NCBI RefSeq assembly: GCF_947492365.1
Contig: NZ_CANLMB010000001.1
Span: forward strand, 1,302,001 to 1,366,000
DNA: 64,000 bases
Direction of reading: 5' to 3'
Source of the DNA: an uncultured Erythrobacter sp.
GTDB taxonomy: Bacteria > Pseudomonadota > Alphaproteobacteria > Sphingomonadales > Sphingomonadaceae
This document shows positions 61,087 through 64,000 of this stretch, piece after piece. The notes under the pieces were generated by a model. The model worked only from the letters and a program-made list of their open reading frames with translations, was not told where the DNA came from and did no database searches. Position 1 is the stretch's first letter; every line of letters starts with the position of its first letter. The position numbers and the translations under genes are program-made.

Positions 61087-61374
61087 CTAATCCATCTCCC
61101 ACCAACAGTCAGCTCCGTTATGTCGCAGGTGCTTTTTTTTGATAGTCCACGCCTCAGCCACTGTTAACTTTCGTACACCGCAGTGCCAGAAACTGCAGCT
61201 TCGCGGGTGACTACCATCAATAAGGGATACTCCCCAAATCTGGTCATCTTCCTCGCAAGCCTCGACGCACAGGCAGGGATGATATGCGCAATCCTCGTAG
61301 ATGTCGCCCGGTCCGATATTGAAAGTCGCTGACTTCGAATCGCTCATAACGCTCGACTTATCACAAATGGTCAT
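61087..61374 (-). CDS. Small Cys-rich hypothetical protein coupled to the S24 repressor
   Basis: 95 residues with seven cysteines (for example DCAYHPCLCVEACEEDD and HPRSCSFWHCGVRKLT) and an acidic middle. It has no signal peptide and no known domain; a zinc-binding fold is possible. Its ATG at 61374 overlaps the S24 gene's stop (ATGA), so it would be made together with the repressor. The codon use is less GC-rich than the surroundings, which suggests acquired DNA. Confidence 0.55.
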   Translation of the reverse strand: MTICDKSSVMSDSKSATFNIGPGDIYEDCAYHPCLCVEACEEDDQIWGVSLIDGSHPRSCSFWHCGVRKLTVAEAWTIKKKHLRHNGADCWWEMD

Positions 61375-62039
61375 ATCCGCCCCCCCTTCCACACAACCCT
61401 GCCAATAACCTCCATCTCCTCCGCGCTGACGTCAACAGGCGGGTAGGAGAGGTTCTGGCTGAGGAGTGAATAGCGCCCTGCCCCGGCTTGCGCGACGCGT
61501 TTGACCATCAGAGTGTCGCCTAGGCGCACGACGTGGACGCCGTCGCGGAACGCGCGGGGGGAGCGGTCTATCAGGATTTCGTCGCCATTGTTGAGCAGCG
61601 GCTCCATCGAATCGCCCTCCACCGTGATCGCCGATAGCTGCGCGCCGGTCAGCCCTTGCTCGGCCAGCCAGCGGCGCGAGAAGCGGAAGGCGTCGAAAGC
61701 GGCCTCGGATGCGGGCATAGCACCGGGGCCCGCGGAGGCTCCGATATCGAGCCTTGCGACTTCCACCCACTCGGTTGATTCGCGGCTAGGGGATTGCGCG
61801 TAGGATTTTTCCTGCGAGGCATCACCCGGGCCGCCCAACTCGACTTCGTCCACACCCAGCGCGCGCGCAAGCGTCCGGCGGTCGCCCTCCTCCAGCTTTC
61901 GCGGCGAACCTTTCTTAATGAATTGCTGGAGATAGCTCGCATTGCGCCCGAGCAATTCGGACAGGCTGGCAAGGCTCGCCCCGCGCTCCTGCGACAATTC
62001 CAGCAGGCGCTTGCGGGGGTCCGATTGGAGATCAGTCAT
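61371..62039 (-). CDS. LexA/CI-like repressor with S24 peptidase domain
   Basis: 222 residues. The N-terminal HTH reads SLASLSELLGRNASYLQQFIKKGSPRKLEEGDRRTLARALGV. The C-terminal S24 domain has catalytic Ser in VEGDSMEPLLNNGDEILID and Lys in GDTLMVKRVAQ. Such proteins are cleaved by RecA-ssDNA after DNA damage and control SOS or prophage genes. An Ala-Gly-type cleavage site is not clear; GASAGPG is a candidate region. It is divergent from a small putative HTH gene with operator-like TCCTA repeats between. Confidence 0.92.
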   Translation of the reverse strand: MTDLQSDPRKRLLELSQERGASLASLSELLGRNASYLQQFIKKGSPRKLEEGDRRTLARALGVDEVELGGPGDASQEKSYAQSPSRESTEWVEVARLDIGASAGPGAMPASEAAFDAFRFSRRWLAEQGLTGAQLSAITVEGDSMEPLLNNGDEILIDRSPRAFRDGVHVVRLGDTLMVKRVAQAGAGRYSLLSQNLSYPPVDVSAEEMEVIGRVVWKGGRI

Positions 62040-62070
62040 GGCGGGCTCCTCAGCTCATTCAAGAAATTCT

Positions 62071-62104
62071 TCCTACATGAAAGATTTTTCCTAGACAAGT
62101 AGGA
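62071..62104. promoter_or_regulatory. TCCTA/TAGGA operator-like cluster between S24 gene and small ORF
   Basis: TCCTAC at 62071, then TCCTAG (62089-62094) and GTAGGA (62099-62104). The last two form TCCTA-6 nt-TAGGA read on the minus strand. They lie in the AT-rich 159-bp gap between divergent genes, a typical place for a phage-type repressor to bind. Binding is inferred. Confidence 0.4.
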
Positions 62105-62198
62105 TTTCGCATGGAACGTTTAGTGAACACCGGGCGATTCGCTCGGGTCACTCTGGGGGTCGCACCCCGCATGGACAGGACAAGACAGGGGATCAGAA

Positions 62199-62444
62199 AT
62201 GCTGATACGCAAAGTCGAAAAATTCCTCCGCGAGCACGACATGCCCGCCACCAAATTCGGACGGCTGGCCGCGCATGATCCGCGCTTTGTGCTGGACCTG
62301 CGCATGGGCCGGATCCCGCGCGCCGCCACGGAAGCGCGCACTTTACGCTGGATGGAAGAGTTCGAGGCGAGCCGATCCGTTCGCGGCCACCTGGCCTGCC
62401 TGCCCCATTCGCTCGAAACGAAGGAATTTTCCTATGCTGTATGA
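62199..62444 (+). CDS. Small putative HTH-like protein
   Basis: 81 residues. LIRKVEKFLREHDMPATKFGRLAAHDPRFVLDLRMGRIPRAATEARTLRWMEEF resembles short Cro-like proteins seen in sphingomonads next to S24 repressors (FLREHxMxxTxFGRxAxxDPRxVxDLxxGR). It is probably DNA-binding, though no assigned family is recalled. It starts 160 bp from the S24 gene's start and overlaps the following gene by 11 bp. Confidence 0.6.
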   Translation: MLIRKVEKFLREHDMPATKFGRLAAHDPRFVLDLRMGRIPRAATEARTLRWMEEFEASRSVRGHLACLPHSLETKEFSYAV

Positions 62445-62847
62445 TGCCGAACTCGCCGCAAACCTGCCGCTGGAGACCAAATCGGCGTCGACAGGCGGAG
62501 CCCAGCGCCCGCCCGCGCGCCGTTACCGCCCGCGCCGGACCACGTCAGACCGCTTGCGCGAGGCGGTGCTGATGCTGGCCGAGGGGCGCGCGAACCTGCT
62601 CACCCATGAGGAGACGCCGTGGAGCTCGATCACATTCTCAGGCACGCGGCACGAGATCATGCTCGAATTTCAGGGCGCGGAAGAGGTCGAGGTTGGCGAG
62701 GAGTTTATCGAGCAACTGCCCGAACACGAATTCCGCATCCCCGGCCAGCTGGTCGCCGACGCCAATGTGCGCGAGGTCGACCACCGCTTTGGCGCGGATG
62801 AGCGGATGGTGGTGACAGCGGTGCTGCTGCTGTTGGAGGAGAGCTGA
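62434..62847 (+). CDS. Conserved hypothetical protein
   Basis: A 137-residue protein with an AAGGAA site before its ATG. It has a basic linker (QRPPARRYRPRRTTSDRLREAVLMLAEGRANLLTHEETPWSSITFSG) and an acidic beta-type second half (FQGAEEVEVGEEFIEQLPEHEFRIPGQLVADANVREVDHRFG). The end LVADANVREVDHRFGADERMVVTAVLLLLEE is well formed. Function unknown; similar proteins occur next to the small HTH gene in sphingomonads, from memory. Confidence 0.7.
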   Translation: MLYDAELAANLPLETKSASTGGAQRPPARRYRPRRTTSDRLREAVLMLAEGRANLLTHEETPWSSITFSGTRHEIMLEFQGAEEVEVGEEFIEQLPEHEFRIPGQLVADANVREVDHRFGADERMVVTAVLLLLEES

Positions 62848-62857
62848 ATTCATGCGT

Positions 62858-62964
62858 CGTCATTGCGAGCCGCAGGCGAAGCAATCCATGGACGAACGCC
62901 GAGCCAAGACGCGAAGTCAGGCTATGGATTGCCGCGTCGCCTGTCGGCTTCTCACAATGACGAA
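62858..62964. repeat. ORF-less copy of the GIY-YIG inverted repeat
   Basis: The left arm begins CGTCATTGCGAG and ends GCAATCCATGGAC (62858-62893). The right arm read in reverse begins GTTCGTCATTG and ends GCAATCCATA. They are separated by about 27 nt with no gene. Both ends match the arms at 6631-7001, but the cores differ and contain GCC/GGC stems. It lies 10 bp after the stop of the gene ending at 62847. Confidence 0.75.
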
Positions 62965-62980
62965 CAGGGGAAAGTGGCCC

Positions 62981-64000
62981 CTAACTATTTATCACGATCA
63001 TCTTCTCGATCGTCATCTCATGCATCGTGTAGGGAATGCCGCCCACGCCGTGGCCCGAATGTTTCAGCCCGGCAAAGGGCATCCAGTCGACGCGGAAGGC
63101 GGAGTGATCGTTGACCATCACCGCCGATGCATCGAGGTTGCGGTATGAGTTCATCGCTGATGCCAGATCGTTGGTGAACACAGCCGCCTGGAACGCCACG
63201 TCGAGCGAGTTTGCCTGCGCAATCGCATGATTCACATCGTCGTAGGAATAGACGCAGACCACCGGCCCGAAGACTTCGTTCTTCGAAATCGTCGCATCGG
63301 GTGAGGGGTTGAGCAGCACAGTCGGCGCGTAGGTCGTGTCGGACAGCTTCTCGCCCCCGCACAGCACCTCGGCACCGCCAGCGCGCGCCTCCTCGACCCA
63401 TTCGGCCACACGGTCGACTTCGCGCGGACGGATCAGCGGGCCGCATTCGACATCGCCGTCGATCGCATTGCCGACCTTGAGCGCGTTGGCAGCCGCCGCC
63501 AGCTTGCTCGACAATTCGCCGACGATTGAGCTGTGGGCAAAGACGCGCTGGACGGACACGCAGACCTGTCCTGAATGGTAGAACCCGCCTTTGGTCAGGC
63601 TCGCCACGGTCTTGTCCATATCCGCGCTGGGATCGACAATCACCGGAGCAACGCCGCCATGTTCGAGCGCGCAGCGCGTGCCCGGCGCGAGCTTTGACTT
63701 CAGTGACCAGCCAACCGCAGCCGACCCGATAAAGCTGAAGAAGGCAGCGCGCGGGTCGGTCACCAGTTTTTCCGACACATCGCGCGGCGGCGATACTGCC
63801 CGTGCCCAGCCCTCTGGCAGACCCGCCTCGTGCAGGATCGAGATAAATTCGAAACACGAAAGCGGCGTGTCGCCCGAAGGCTTGACGATCACCGGACAGC
63901 CAGTTGCCACCGCCGGAGCGACCTGGTGCACGATCAGATTGAGCGGATGGTTGAAGGCCGAAACCGCCACCACAACCCCAATCGGCTCGCGCGAAGTCCA
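62981..64000 (-). CDS. Aldehyde dehydrogenase family protein (partial, N-terminus missing)
   Basis: About 340 C-terminal residues are visible; the reading frame continues through the right edge at REPIGVVVAVSAFNHPLNLI. Motifs include the oxyanion Asn in FNHPLN and the cofactor Lys in VIVKPSGDTP. The general-base Glu is in LEHGGVAPVIVDPSAD (most family members have LELGG; here Leu is His), and the nucleophile Cys is in YHSGQVCVSVQRVFAHSS. NEVFGPVVCVYSYDD and FAGLKHSGHGVGGIPYTMHEMT follow. It resembles NAD(P)-dependent semialdehyde or sulfo-lactaldehyde dehydrogenases. Substrate unknown. Confidence 0.9.
   Translation of the reverse strand, partial: WTSREPIGVVVAVSAFNHPLNLIVHQVAPAVATGCPVIVKPSGDTPLSCFEFISILHEAGLPEGWARAVSPPRDVSEKLVTDPRAAFFSFIGSAAVGWSLKSKLAPGTRCALEHGGVAPVIVDPSADMDKTVASLTKGGFYHSGQVCVSVQRVFAHSSIVGELSSKLAAAANALKVGNAIDGDVECGPLIRPREVDRVAEWVEEARAGGAEVLCGGEKLSDTTYAPTVLLNPSPDATISKNEVFGPVVCVYSYDDVNHAIAQANSLDVAFQAAVFTNDLASAMNSYRNLDASAVMVNDHSAFRVDWMPFAGLKHSGHGVGGIPYTMHEMTIEKMIVINS

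Overview
The window is a dense, high-GC bacterial chromosome segment whose gene content points to an alphaproteobacterium, most likely Sphingomonadales (Erythrobacteraceae-like). The pointers are a Ros/MucR regulator, a DUF1489 protein, class II DAHP synthase, the mutY - DUF721 (DciA-like) - DsbA-like pair - smc block, the plsX-fabH-ihfA-merR block, and many proline-rich or short hypothetical lipoproteins. The family assignment is an inference from synteny and protein flavour. No rRNA is present to confirm it.

Layout. 1-5.2 kb: end of a glycosyltransferase, leuB, recO, an S9 peptidase, a UbiK-like protein and TspO, all on the minus strand. 5.2-9.5 kb: a lipoprotein built of EGCCAA repeats, a conserved protein, a GIY-YIG nuclease gene framed by a 36-nt inverted repeat, tlyA, and a structured intergenic region holding an 18-codon ORF behind a near-perfect anti-16S Shine-Dalgarno. 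9.5-21 kb: ilvE, small proteins, trhO, two GSTs, pirin, an HTH-NadE fusion, a GPH-family transporter, tRNA-Gln, an SDR and an HExxH lipoprotein. 20.7-29 kb: egtD-egtB (ergothioneine), a diguanylate cyclase, class II DAHP synthase and an M16 peptidase. 29-35.9 kb: NifU-like protein, RutE-like reductase, tsaB-rimI, MucR, Fur, PlsC, LysR, CorC, YbeY. 36-44.7 kb: phoH and miaB with accessory genes inserted between them (a Tdi1-like gene, a lipoprotein), a lipase/TIGR02391 pair, a cyclophilin, mgtE, DUF1489 and DUF2314. 44.7-50.7 kb: DUF1295, SDR, FrnE-like DsbA, nudC, a serine hydrolase, mutY. 50.7-60.2 kb: DUF721, two DsbA-like proteins, smc, merR, ihfA, fabH, plsX, rpmF, a MAPEG protein. 60.3-64 kb: an MBL hydrolase, an S24 repressor module with small divergent ORFs, a gene-free copy of the inverted repeat, and a truncated aldehyde dehydrogenase.

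Most of the window is housekeeping: fatty acid and phospholipid synthesis (plsX, fabH, plsC), tRNA and rRNA modification (trhO, tsaB, rimI, miaB, tlyA, ybeY), DNA maintenance (recO, mutY, smc, ihfA) and redox defence (egtB/egtD, GSTs, DsbA-like proteins). The unusual material is in the repeats and small genes. There are two families of structured repeats. One brackets a single-domain GIY-YIG endonuclease and also occurs without it. The other has four copies with covarying stems. Further candidates are the Cys-pair lipoprotein, the super-SD mini-ORF, and an NAD synthetase carrying its own DNA-binding domain with a palindrome just upstream.
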